From positions 749,001 through 813,000 of the forward strand of contig NZ_JBCNLP010000006.1 in assembly GCF_039595395.1 (NCBI RefSeq): a DNA stretch of 64,000 bases, in the 5' to 3' direction. Position numbers and translations under genes: made by a program. Below are positions 42,357-50,529 of the stretch, one piece after another. Origin of the DNA: Novosphingobium sp. GTDB lineage: Bacteria; Pseudomonadota; Alphaproteobacteria; Sphingomonadales; Sphingomonadaceae. Each line of letters opens with the position of its first letter. The first letter of the stretch is position 1. The notes below the pieces were generated by a model, which was not told the origin of the DNA, did no database searches, and saw nothing but the letters and a program-made list of their open reading frames with translations.

Positions 42357-44245
42357 TCAAATCGCCACGGCGCGTTCGATCTCCACCGTCTGCTCGGGCG
42401 GCAGGTTCAGGTGGCGGCTGATCCGGTCGCTGTTGCGGGCCATGAAGGTAAAGGGCCGCCGCCGCCATGCCGCCAGCCGCGGCTTGTCCTCGCGCGGGAC
42501 GGGGGAGCCATGCTCGATGTAATAGGTCACATCGCCCGGGTCGGCGGGCCTGATCTCTTCCGGGCAACGGGCGATGGTGTCGGGTACATCGGGGCTCTCC
42601 ATAAAGCCATAGAGCGCGGAGATGCGCCACATGGCGGGGGCGAGGCGCTCGATGGTCATGCCATCCTCCCGGCTGACCCAGGGCACCTGCGCGATCTCGA
42701 CGCGCAGGATGATCACATGCTCGCGCAGCGCCCGGTTCTGGCGGACGTGCCAGAGCAGGACGGGCGGAATATCCTGCGTGGTATGGGTGAGAAACACCGC
42801 CGTGCCGGGCACGCGGGTGATGCCCGGCTTTGCCAGCATGGCGTCCAGTTCCGCCAGCGGCTTCGCGCTGTGGTTCACCGCCTCGCGCATGGCGCCGATC
42901 CCGCGATGCCAGAGCCGCATCACGGGATAGACCAGAGCGGCCAGCAGCAGCGGGATGTAACCGCCCTGCAACACCTTGCTCAGGTTGGCCGTCAGGAAGC
43001 TCAGATCGACCACGAAGAAACACCCCGCCACCAACAGGCTGCCCGCGCGTAACCCCAGCGCCACACCTCGCGCATCGCCACGAACAGCAAGCCGGTGGTC
43101 ATGATCATGGTCAACGAGACGGCGATGCCGTAGGCGGCGGCCAGATTGTCCGAGGATTTGAAGAACACCGTCAGGAACAGCGTCACCACCATCAGCAGCC
43201 AGTTGATGGCGCCGATGTAGATCTGCCCGTAGCTTTCCTCGGTGGTTTGTTTAACCCGCAGCCGCGGCAGCCACCCCAGCTGGATTGCCTGGCGGGTCAT
43301 CGAAAACGCGCCGCTGATGATCGCCTGGCTGGCGATGATCGTCGCCAGCGTGGCCAGGATCACCAGCGGGATCAGCAGCGCCGGCGGGCACAGGCGGAAG
43401 AAGATGTTCTGCGTGACGTCGGCGCCGGCCAAAATCAGCGCGGCCTGGCCGGCGTAGTTGAGCAACAGGCTGGGAAAAACGATGCCGAACCAGGCCAGCC
43501 AAATCGGCCGTTTGCCGAAGTGCCCCATGTCGGCGTACAGCGCTTCGGCGCCGGTGACACACAGAAACACGCCGCCCAGCACCAGGAAGCTGGTCAGCCC
43601 ATTCGAGAACAGGAAATGAATGCCGTACATCGGGTTCAGCGCCAGCAGCACCGCCGGGTGCTGGATGATGCCCCACACGCCCAGCGCGGCGATCGACAGG
43701 AACCACAACGCCATGATCGGCCCGAACACGCGGCCGATACGTGCGGTGCCCAGCGGCTGAATGGCGAACAGGCTGAGCAAAATCACCACCGCCGCCGGCA
43801 GAATGTAGGGCTGCGACGCCGGCAGCACGATATTCAGCCCCTCGAGGGCGGAGAGCACCGAGATGGCCGGCGTGATGGCGCCGTCGCCGTAGATCAACGC
43901 CGCGCCGAACAGGCCGGCGAACAGCACCAGCGGCCGGGATTTCCGCCTGCTGACCAGCAGCGACATCAGCGCCATGATGCCGCCCTCGCCGCGGTTGCCG
44001 ATGCGCATGGCGAACATGGCGTATTTGAGCGAGGTGACGATCACCAGCGTCCAGAAAATCAGCGACAGCAGGCCAAGGATCACCGGCGCCGACGGCGCAT
44101 CGCCGGAGAGAAACAGCACGGTTTTCAGGGTGTACAACGGGCTGGTGCCGATATCGCCGAACACCACGCCGGTGGCGCCGATCACCATGGGCAGCAGGCG
44201 GCCTTGTGGGCTGCGATGATCGGAGCTTGAGGTCAGGTTGCTCAT
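42357..44245 (-). pseudogene. kup: Kup-type potassium transporter, frameshifted and compositionally chimeric
   Basis: Residues 1-~395 read as a Kup/Trk-D potassium transporter (FGDIGTSPLYTLK, NRGEGGIMALMSL, YGDGAITPAISVLSALEGL, SNLAAAYG-type SDNLAAAYGIAV). The frame breaks at the C-run 43053-43056: one extra base (GGGGG instead of GGGG on the coding strand) rejoins it to GLRAGSLLVAGCFFVVDLSF and the normal C-terminus at 42357. In the N-part all 6 Lys codons are AAA and all 10 Tyr codons are TAC; in the C-part all 4 Lys are AAG and 3 of 5 Tyr are TAT, as in native genes. AGAGG precedes the ATG at 44245. It may be inactive, or the frameshift may be a homopolymer error at a recombination or assembly junction. 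Confidence 0.82.
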
Positions 44246-44479
44246 GACGGCCTCTTGGAAGCGCCGGTACTTATCGGCCTCTCTACTGAACGATCCTGAC
44301 GCCCATTTGCTTCATACCCATGTCTGTTATCCTTATGAAAAATAGCAAAGATACACAGGGAATCTGCCGGGACTGTCTGAAGCGCACCGTTCCACATTGA
44401 ATTTTATGAATTTTATATATTTGGAACAAGGGGAGGACGAAACCTCTTTCCTGCAAGAGGGATTTGCCGGGGAAATATC
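44246..44479. promoter_or_regulatory. Divergent region between kup and the Nramp-like gene
   Basis: The 234 bases contain an AT-rich part (44330-44430) that should hold the divergent promoters. The kup-proximal part shares the less alphaproteobacterial look of the kup N-terminus. No operator or riboswitch (such as a yybP/manganese or M-box aptamer) was recognised. Confidence 0.35.
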
Positions 44480-45742
44480 ATGAAAATGGGATTTCGTGCG
44501 CGTTCCGTTGCGCTGGCCGAACAACTCGGCCCAGGCCTGATCACGGGCGCGGCGGACGATGATCCCAGCGGCATTGCCACTTATTCGCAAGCCGGAGCGC
44601 AGGCCGGCTATGGGCTGCTCTGGGCGATGCTGCTTACCTATCCCTTGATGTGCGCGGTGCAGTTGGTCAGTGCATATATCGGGCGCGTAACAGGTGTGGG
44701 TCTGGCGGCGAACATGGAGAAGCTCTTTCCTGCCCCCATTGTCGTTGCCCTTGTCGCCTTGTTGTTCGTCGCCAATACCATCAACATCGGAGCGGATCTG
44801 TCCGCCATGGGGGCAGCGGCGCAGATGATCACAGGCCGCAGCGCGCATCTGCTGACGCTCGGCTTTGCCCTGCTCTCGCTGGTGCTACAGATGTTCATTC
44901 CGTATCGGCGATATGCCTCTGTCCTGAAATGGCTGACACTGGTTCTTTTTGCCTATTTTGCAGTGCTGTTGTTCGTTCATCTCGATGCTCGCGCTGTAGC
45001 TTTGGGGCTGGTGTTGCCCCGGATTGAGAATGCTGGAGCGATCACCCTAGTCGTCGCCATTTTCGGTACGACGATCAGCCCTTACCTTTTCTTCTGGCAG
45101 ACCGCTCAGGAGGTCGAGGAGGTCAATTGTGATCCGGCGGCCGAGCCTCTGCTTAATGATCCGTCTCAGGCCCGCCGCCAGTTTAGGCGCATCTGGTTCG
45201 ACACGCTCACTGGCATGGGCATTTCCAGCGCAGTGGCCATCGCCATCATTATATCTGCCGCAGCGACACTCCACACGCATGGGGTGACCAACATCCAGTC
45301 GGCGGCGCAGGCCGCGCAGGCGCTCGAACCTGTCGCGGGGCAGTTTGCCTTCCTTTTGTTCTCGCTGGGCATCATCGGGACAGGTCTACTGGCCATTCCG
45401 GTGCTGGCGGGCTCGGCGGCTTACGCCATCGGGGACAGTCGGGGATGGAAGGCCGGGCTCGATTACAAGCCATGGGAAGCCGTCGGCTTCTATACAGTGA
45501 TCGGCTTGGCCACCCTGCTTGGCATTGCCATCGACTGGTCGCCGCTCGATCCGATCAAGGCGCTGTTCTGGAGCGCGGTGATCAATGGCGTGGTCGCTGT
45601 ACCCATCATGATCGCCATGATGATCGTGGTGCGCAAGCACAGCCGCATGGGGCGGTTCAAGGCTCCCATGGCGGTTACCATCTTGGGCTGGGCGGCTACG
45701 GCAATCATGGGCATTGCTGCCCTCGCTATGTTTGTAGTTTGA
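44480..45742 (+). CDS. Nramp-like divalent metal transporter, divergent type
   Basis: A 420-residue inner-membrane protein with about 11 hydrophobic helices. GPGLITGAADDDPSGIATYSQ aligns with the first Nramp helix, but the canonical metal-binding DPGN is DPSG, and helix 6 reads TTISPYLFFWQTAQE with no Met-Pro-His. The loss of the metal-coordinating Met hints at a substrate harder than Mn2+ or Fe2+, perhaps Mg2+, as argued for NRMT-type relatives; that is inference. The start at 44480 has GGGG upstream. It converges with the broken mgtC gene, itself a magnesium-related family. Confidence 0.83.
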   Translation: MKMGFRARSVALAEQLGPGLITGAADDDPSGIATYSQAGAQAGYGLLWAMLLTYPLMCAVQLVSAYIGRVTGVGLAANMEKLFPAPIVVALVALLFVANTINIGADLSAMGAAAQMITGRSAHLLTLGFALLSLVLQMFIPYRRYASVLKWLTLVLFAYFAVLLFVHLDARAVALGLVLPRIENAGAITLVVAIFGTTISPYLFFWQTAQEVEEVNCDPAAEPLLNDPSQARRQFRRIWFDTLTGMGISSAVAIAIIISAAATLHTHGVTNIQSAAQAAQALEPVAGQFAFLLFSLGIIGTGLLAIPVLAGSAAYAIGDSRGWKAGLDYKPWEAVGFYTVIGLATLLGIAIDWSPLDPIKALFWSAVINGVVAVPIMIAMMIVVRKHSRMGRFKAPMAVTILGWAATAIMGIAALAMFVV

Positions 45743-45780
45743 GGCAAGGTCCTTGGGACGGGATAGGGCTGAGGCGGGCT

Positions 45781-46365
45781 TCAATCCTGGGTATGCACCT
45801 CCCAGGTGGCGTGTTGGACATCATGCGCCTTGGCAAGATGGGACACCACCGTGTTGAGATCTGCGTCGGCGGCATCGGTGTTCACTAGCGTTGCCGTGAT
45901 CTCCACGAGGGTTTCAGACCGTTTGATGATGGCCGTGTCGGCGACAGGGTAACGCATCAGTTCCAAATGATCGATCAGCAGGTCGCGCAGCTCCGAGGCA
46001 TTTGCGGGTTCGGTGATGGTGGTGACCGAATAGGTCGCCTCTAGTGCACCGCCATCTAAGGGGATCCGGTTGATCGCATTGACAAGCGGGCGGAGCTGTG
46101 TGTTGCCCGCCACGATGAAGACGGTCAGCGTCGCTGCTTCCGCCGCCATATCCGTGCCCGCGCAGGAGCCCACGGCGGCAGAACACCACAGGGTCGCTAC
46201 CGTGTTGAGGCCGCGCACATTCATGCCTTCCTTCATGATGACGCCCGCACCCAGAAAGCCGATACCCGAGATAGTGTAGGAAATCACCCGGATCGCTTCG
46301 ACATTGCCGCCTAGCAGCTGCGCCAGGTCAACGAATGAACCGCGCCGATTTCGCCAACGGCCTTC
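45781..46365 (-). pseudogene. MgtC/SapB-family protein, N-terminus missing
   Basis: The frame from 46365 down reads SFVDLAQLLGGNVEAIRV then ISYTISGIGFLGAGVIMKEG, VRGLNTVATLWCSAAVG and a C-terminal ACT-like cytoplasmic domain. This is the MgtC core, but the first ~50-60 residues (the first membrane helices) are gone: a stop lies at 46366-46368, and upstream sequence does not resemble the family. The only in-frame start is a GTG at 46287 inside the core. MgtC proteins affect growth in low Mg2+ and envelope homeostasis. This copy is probably non-functional, truncated by the event that scrambled 46366-46560. Confidence 0.75.
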
Positions 46366-46563
46366 TTAGGTGAGATGAACGGAGGGCGGCTATTGAGCAG
46401 GCGGCCGAAGCCCGTGAAGGTCGGCTTTGTTAGCGAGTCGAGGCGATCAGCTGCCCTCGATTGGAGCGTTGGTTCGGAATTGGCAAGGCCATCTTTTGTC
46501 CAGCCGGCCCCTTTCTCTTCGGCGACCCGCAAGGCAATGCAAAATTCTGAAAAGGACCTGAGG

Positions 46564-46993
46564 ATGAGTGATTTAGCTCAGACATTCTCCGAGTATATTC
46601 TGGCCGCCGCGGTCATGACCTGCCTTGTAGCGGGGGCGGAAACGGACGGCCGTTTTTTGTCTGTTCGCAAACCGGAGCGAGGGACCCTCGAGGACCCCGA
46701 TCCATGTCCAGGATGGTGACGATGAAACCATTCTATATGATCGAAGGGGAACTTCAGGCTGAAACCGCCGAGGGGATCATGACGATCAGGGCTGGCGAGG
46801 CGATCTAGCTCAAGCGCAGCATGGCGCACCAGTTGTCCAACCCCAGCGGCAACCCCAATTGCTACCTCCCGCTGTGCACGCAGGGCAGCTTTGACGACTT
46901 CCTGAAAGTCGCAGGTAAGCAGAAGCAGCCCGGCGATGTGGCGGGGCCGCGCCTGATTTCGGCATCATGCTGCTTCCCGGCTGGCCCGCCTGA
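46564..46993 (+). pseudogene. Decayed cupin-domain protein
   Basis: A start with upstream GGACCTGAGG begins MSDLAQTFSEYILAAA and reaches VAGAETDGRF. The cupin then continues in a second frame (GPSRTPIHVQDGDDETI, holding the first metal His) and a third (FYMIEGELQAETAEG, RAGEAI, an in-frame TAG at 46806, then AHQLSNPSGNPNCYL and GSFDDFLKVAG), ending in another frame with PDFGIMLLPGWPA and a stop at 46991. At least three frameshifts and one nonsense codon make it a clear pseudogene of a quercetinase-like single-domain cupin. It marks the decayed interval between mgtC and the LysR gene. Confidence 0.7.
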
Positions 46994-47049
46994 TGCCCGA
47001 CCTTCTTTTGGCGCGCTGAGCCCGTTCGATACGCCGCCGACATCCCCGG

Positions 47050-47949
47050 CTATCGGGCGGCCTGCTCGATCAAGCATTCGATCAGATCATGGATCAGGCC
47101 GGACGTTTCACTTTTGCGCCAGAAGACATGCACCGACAGCGTGGGCAGCCCTTCCAGCGGCACATAGGCGCAGTTCTGCCGCCTGGCGCCGAAGACATAA
47201 TCCGCGCCGATCATCAGCCCCGCCCCTTCTTCGGCCATGGTCAGGCCCAGTTGCGGCTGACTGGTTTCGTACACGAAGCTCGGCTCGACACCATGACGGC
47301 GGAAGCTGTCGATTACCTGGTCATAGAGCGGTGGGTTCATGCTGCGCGCAAACATCATCAGCGGTTCGCGTGCCAGATCGCGCGGGGTCAGCCGCTCCGC
47401 CCCGGCCAGCGGGTGGCCGAGCGGCACTGCAACCAGCCAGCTTCCTTCCAGCAGGGTGCGCGCGGCAATGCCGCTGGTCGCGTCTTCATGGCCCAGAAGC
47501 ACGCCCATGCCGATGTCGATCTCGCCCGCCAGCAGCGCTCGCACCTGCTGGGGCGAGACCATTTCGCGCCGCAGCACCTTGATCGCCGGATAGAGCTTTC
47601 GCAGATCGGCCAGCGCGGGCAGCAGGAAGGGCAAATTGGTCGCCTCGACCATGGCGATGGTGATCTGCGCGTCCCCTTGCCGGGCGGAGCGGCGGGTGGT
47701 TTCCACCAGAGCATCGACGCGGGCGAGCAGATCCTGCGCGCCCGCCAGGAAAGCCTCGCCCGCCGGGGTGATGGTCACGCTGCGCCGATCACGGATCAGC
47801 AGTTGCACGCCCAGAATGGCCTCCAGCGCGGCGATCTGCTGGCTGAGCGCGGGTTGGGTGATGGCCAGCTTCACCGCCGCGCGGCCGAAATGGCGTTCAC
47901 CCGCCACGGCGGCGAAGTAGCGCAAATGGCGGATGTCCAGCGCGTTCAT
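47050..47949 (-). CDS. LysR-family transcriptional regulator
   Basis: A 299-residue LysR protein: N-terminal HTH (LRYFAAVAGERHFGRAAVKL, then ITQPALSQQIAALE) and a two-lobed effector domain. The motif VAGERHFGRAA and the ANLPFLLPALADLRKLYP type of domain resemble regulators of aromatic catabolism (BenM/CatR-like). It diverges from the SDR at 48046 with 96 bp between, and so probably activates the SDR/carboxymuconolactone-decarboxylase pair. Confidence 0.92.
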   Translation of the reverse strand: MNALDIRHLRYFAAVAGERHFGRAAVKLAITQPALSQQIAALEAILGVQLLIRDRRSVTITPAGEAFLAGAQDLLARVDALVETTRRSARQGDAQITIAMVEATNLPFLLPALADLRKLYPAIKVLRREMVSPQQVRALLAGEIDIGMGVLLGHEDATSGIAARTLLEGSWLVAVPLGHPLAGAERLTPRDLAREPLMMFARSMNPPLYDQVIDSFRRHGVEPSFVYETSQPQLGLTMAEEGAGLMIGADYVFGARRQNCAYVPLEGLPTLSVHVFWRKSETSGLIHDLIECLIEQAAR

Positions 47950-48045
47950 TAGTTCAGCTTATCACAGGGCGTAGAAGGGTCAATTGGATCGCTTCGCCGC
48001 CGTGCCGTAATCATGACCTCAGTAAGCAACACAGAGGATAGGATC

Positions 48046-48864
48046 ATGGCAAACTGGTTCATCACAGGCATTTCGCGCGGCTTTGGCCGTATCATGGCCG
48101 AGGAATTGCTGGCCCGCGGCCACACGGTGGTCGGCACCACGCGCGATGGCCGCGCGCCCATGCTACATGACCGGCTGACGGTCTTCAGGCTGGATGTGCG
48201 CGACGCCGATCAGGCCGACGCCGTGCTGGCCGAAGCGGTGGCCACCACTGGCGGCATCGACGTGCTGGTCAACAATGCGGGCTACGGGCTGGTCGGTGCG
48301 GTCGAGGAAGTCTCCGCCGCCGAGGCCGAGGCGGTGATCGGCACCAATCTGATCGGCACGCACAATGTCATCCGCGCGGCGCTGCCCGCGATGCGGGCGC
48401 AGGGCAGGGGGCATATCGTCAACTTCTCCTCGGTGGGGGGCTTTGCCGGCTCGGTCGGTTTCGGGCTCTACAATGCGGCCAAATTCGCGGTCGAGGGCCT
48501 GTCCGAGGCTTTGGCGCTCGAACTGGCGCCCTTCGGCATCGGCGTCACCATTGTGGAGCCGGGCTATTTCCGCACCGAATTCCTCTCCGCCGACAGCGCC
48601 GTTCAGGCCGTCGCCACCATCGACGCCTATGCCCAGAGCGCAGGCGTGACGCGCAGCAATGTCTCGGCCCGCAACGGGTTGCAGGCGGGCGATCCGGCCA
48701 AGGGCGTGCGGGCGATCATCGCCGCCGTCGAGGCGCCTGAACCCCCGCTGCGTCTGCCGCTGGGCGCCGATTGCATCGCCCGCATGGAAAGCAAGATTGC
48801 CCAGGTTCAGGCCGACATCGCCGCATGGCGCGATACGGCCATCGCCACCGCCTTCGACAACTGA
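48046..48864 (+). CDS. Short-chain dehydrogenase/reductase
   Basis: A 272-residue SDR with ITGISRGFG (cofactor loop, residues 6-14), R28-type TTRDGR suggesting NADP(H), NNAG near 80, catalytic YNAAKFA near 145 and GYFRTEF. The extended C-terminus is typical of the SDR5-like oxidoreductases. The ATG at 48046 has GAGGATAGGATC upstream; 48013 is a weaker alternative. It is followed 24 bp later by a carboxymuconolactone-decarboxylase-family gene, and both are likely under the divergent LysR protein. Confidence 0.92.
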   Translation: MANWFITGISRGFGRIMAEELLARGHTVVGTTRDGRAPMLHDRLTVFRLDVRDADQADAVLAEAVATTGGIDVLVNNAGYGLVGAVEEVSAAEAEAVIGTNLIGTHNVIRAALPAMRAQGRGHIVNFSSVGGFAGSVGFGLYNAAKFAVEGLSEALALELAPFGIGVTIVEPGYFRTEFLSADSAVQAVATIDAYAQSAGVTRSNVSARNGLQAGDPAKGVRAIIAAVEAPEPPLRLPLGADCIARMESKIAQVQADIAAWRDTAIATAFDN

Positions 48865-48888
48865 AACCACCAAGCAAGGAGTAACATC

Positions 48889-49233
48889 ATGTCCATGATC
48901 GACTGGAATGCCTATCGTTCGCAAGTTCTCGCCGGTGTCGGCGGCTTGGCCAAGCTCAGTCCCGATACCGTCAAGGGCTATGCCCAGCTTAGCCAGGCGG
49001 GCGCCCACACAGGCCAGCTCGATGCCAAAACCCGCGAGCTGATCGCGCTGGCCGTGGCGATAAGCCTGCGCTGCGATGGATGCATCACCGTCCACACGGC
49101 AGCCGCCGACAAGGCGGGCGCCACCCGCGAGGAGATCGCCGAGGCGCTGGGCGTGGCCATCGCCGTCAACGCAGGCGCCGCGCTGGTCTATTCGACGCGC
49201 ACCATGGATGCCCTCGACTCCCTGCATGCTTGA
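48889..49233 (+). CDS. Carboxymuconolactone decarboxylase/AhpD-family protein
   Basis: A 114-residue all-helical protein with the AhpD-like active-site motif CDGCITVHTAAADKAGAT (Cys-x2-Cys, His eight residues on) and LDAKTRELIALAVAISLR. These residues support peroxidase/disulfide-reductase chemistry as in AhpD; a lactone decarboxylase role is less likely because PcaC proteins lack the CxxC. AAGGAG lies upstream of the start. Part of the small SDR operon. Confidence 0.9.
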   Translation: MSMIDWNAYRSQVLAGVGGLAKLSPDTVKGYAQLSQAGAHTGQLDAKTRELIALAVAISLRCDGCITVHTAAADKAGATREEIAEALGVAIAVNAGAALVYSTRTMDALDSLHA

Positions 49234-49366
49234 GCAGGGTCATGCTATCACGGGTCACCGAGCCGCTGGCCAGCATGCTGGCGGCTGCTATCGGCCTGGA
49301 TATGGAAAAATCAGCCGTTCCGGAGCCGACAACCTTGCAGACATTCACGGCCCGGGTGATAATCCG

Positions 49367-49612
49367 ATGATGACCATATTTGCGCACGCCATGCTTATCC
49401 TATTCATCGTCGCGTGGTTCGTGGCAGGCGGGGCGTGGTTCTATGGCACCCGCTTCTTTTTGCCGATGTGGGTCAATCGTTTCCAAGTGTCTGATGATCG
49501 CAAAGGATACAAGCGGAAGGCGCGTAAGGGCTATGCCATCTTTATTGGTGCGGCGATTTTTGGATTTGCTGTGGGCGGATTAGCCCAGCTTGCGGGCGGC
49601 TGGGGGCAGTGA
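49367..49612 (+). CDS. Small membrane protein, unknown function
   Basis: An 81-residue protein with two hydrophobic helices (residues ~5-30 and ~57-75) flanking a basic cytoplasmic segment (DDRKGYKRKARKGY). No family is recognised. Two consecutive ATG codons (49367, 49370) leave the start uncertain, and no strong ribosome-binding site is visible. Amino-acid makeup is that of a real inner-membrane protein. Confidence 0.55.
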   Translation: MMTIFAHAMLILFIVAWFVAGGAWFYGTRFFLPMWVNRFQVSDDRKGYKRKARKGYAIFIGAAIFGFAVGGLAQLAGGWGQ

Positions 49613-49730
49613 CCGTTTCCCCAACACAGCGGAAAATGCGGCCTTACCGGGCACGACAACAAACCTGCCGTTGGACGCGTGGCTGCAAACGCCCCATTGT
49701 CGCCATGCCAGTCTGCGATAGAATGGCGGC

Positions 49731-49916
49731 ATGAAAACCATAGTTGTATTCGTGGTCGGCTTCAGCATTGCGCTTTTGCTCAATGGCCTAATAAGCCATG
49801 TGACGCCTGCGCATCCTGACCTGAGGAAGATCGCCGCCAGCGTAATTGGGATACTTTTGGGCTCTCTAGTAGGTGGCGCAGCCGAGCGGTGGTTCAGGTT
49901 CTCGCGGAAAAGCTGA
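49731..49916 (+). CDS. Small membrane protein, unknown function
   Basis: A 61-residue predicted protein with two hydrophobic segments (IVVFVVGFSIALLLNGLI and ASVIGILLGSLVGGAA) and a basic tail (RFSRKS). AGAATGGCGGC precedes the ATG without a clear ribosome-binding site. It could be a small membrane peptide of the glycine-zipper kind or a spurious frame; nothing around it indicates a role. Confidence 0.4.
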   Translation: MKTIVVFVVGFSIALLLNGLISHVTPAHPDLRKIAASVIGILLGSLVGGAAERWFRFSRKS

Positions 49917-50529
49917 CTATCTCCTTACCACCAAATGTAGGCTTTCCATACATCTGTTAATGTCGGCTGCCCCTAACATTTCTGACCACCAGCGTGTCTG
50001 CGCCATGCCCTGAAACTGGCCGTTCGTTGCCAATTTTGACAGACTGAACCTACGACCGGTTTCGACGGAGCGGTCAGGCGGGCTGAATGTCAGCTATGTT
50101 GGCGGGAGAGGGCAGGGGGCACCACCTAGCTGGGCGGTATAGGGTTGACCGGCGGGTCGTGGTCTCCGGAAAGGCAGCTAACAATAGGGAGTTCAGCATA
50201 GCTGCCATGCGTTTATGGAGGCGAAGGATGGTAAGCTTCACGCGGATGTACCCCGAATTTTTCAGGGAAGAAGCTCATCCCTGTTTCCATACTTAGGCTC
50301 TAAAAATTGATGCATGGTGTAGTGTTTGATGCGCTGATAAGACGCCTTAGCTGCTTTTTGCTCTGCTTTCTGCCGAACTGGAAATTTCCGTGCTTGGCGA
50401 TCCTGCTCTGCAGGACCCGGTGTGGTCAAGAATGCTGCCTTGCCAAGGATGAGCAGCGCTTCGCGCTCGTAAGAATCCTGCTATGAACATGCGAAGGGCA
50501 GAGCTTTTTTCTTCGGACGAACGAATGTC
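49917..50529. other. Gene-free interval
   Basis: These 613 bases show no convincing gene, RNA or repeat. Base composition is lower in GC than the flanks, with scattered short frames only. Small hairpins occur (TCCTGC-TCT-GCAGGA at 50401-50415; AGCGC-TTC-GCGCT at 50455-50467) but neither is followed by a T-run. It separates the accessory patchwork from the carbohydrate locus. Confidence 0.4.

Noticed and set aside
42830..44230. 466-codon open frame on the plus strand opposite kup
   Set aside because: Its product is Arg/Gln/His-rich low complexity, while the minus strand gives clear Kup motifs.
50087..50296. 69-codon plus-strand frame in the gene-free interval
   Set aside because: No ribosome-binding site or domain, and amino-acid composition is that of random high-GC translation.
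50401..50415. Hairpin TCCTGC-TCT-GCAGGA after the alpha-galactosidase gene
   Set aside because: It is more than 100 bases beyond the stop and lacks a T-run, so it is not called as a terminator.
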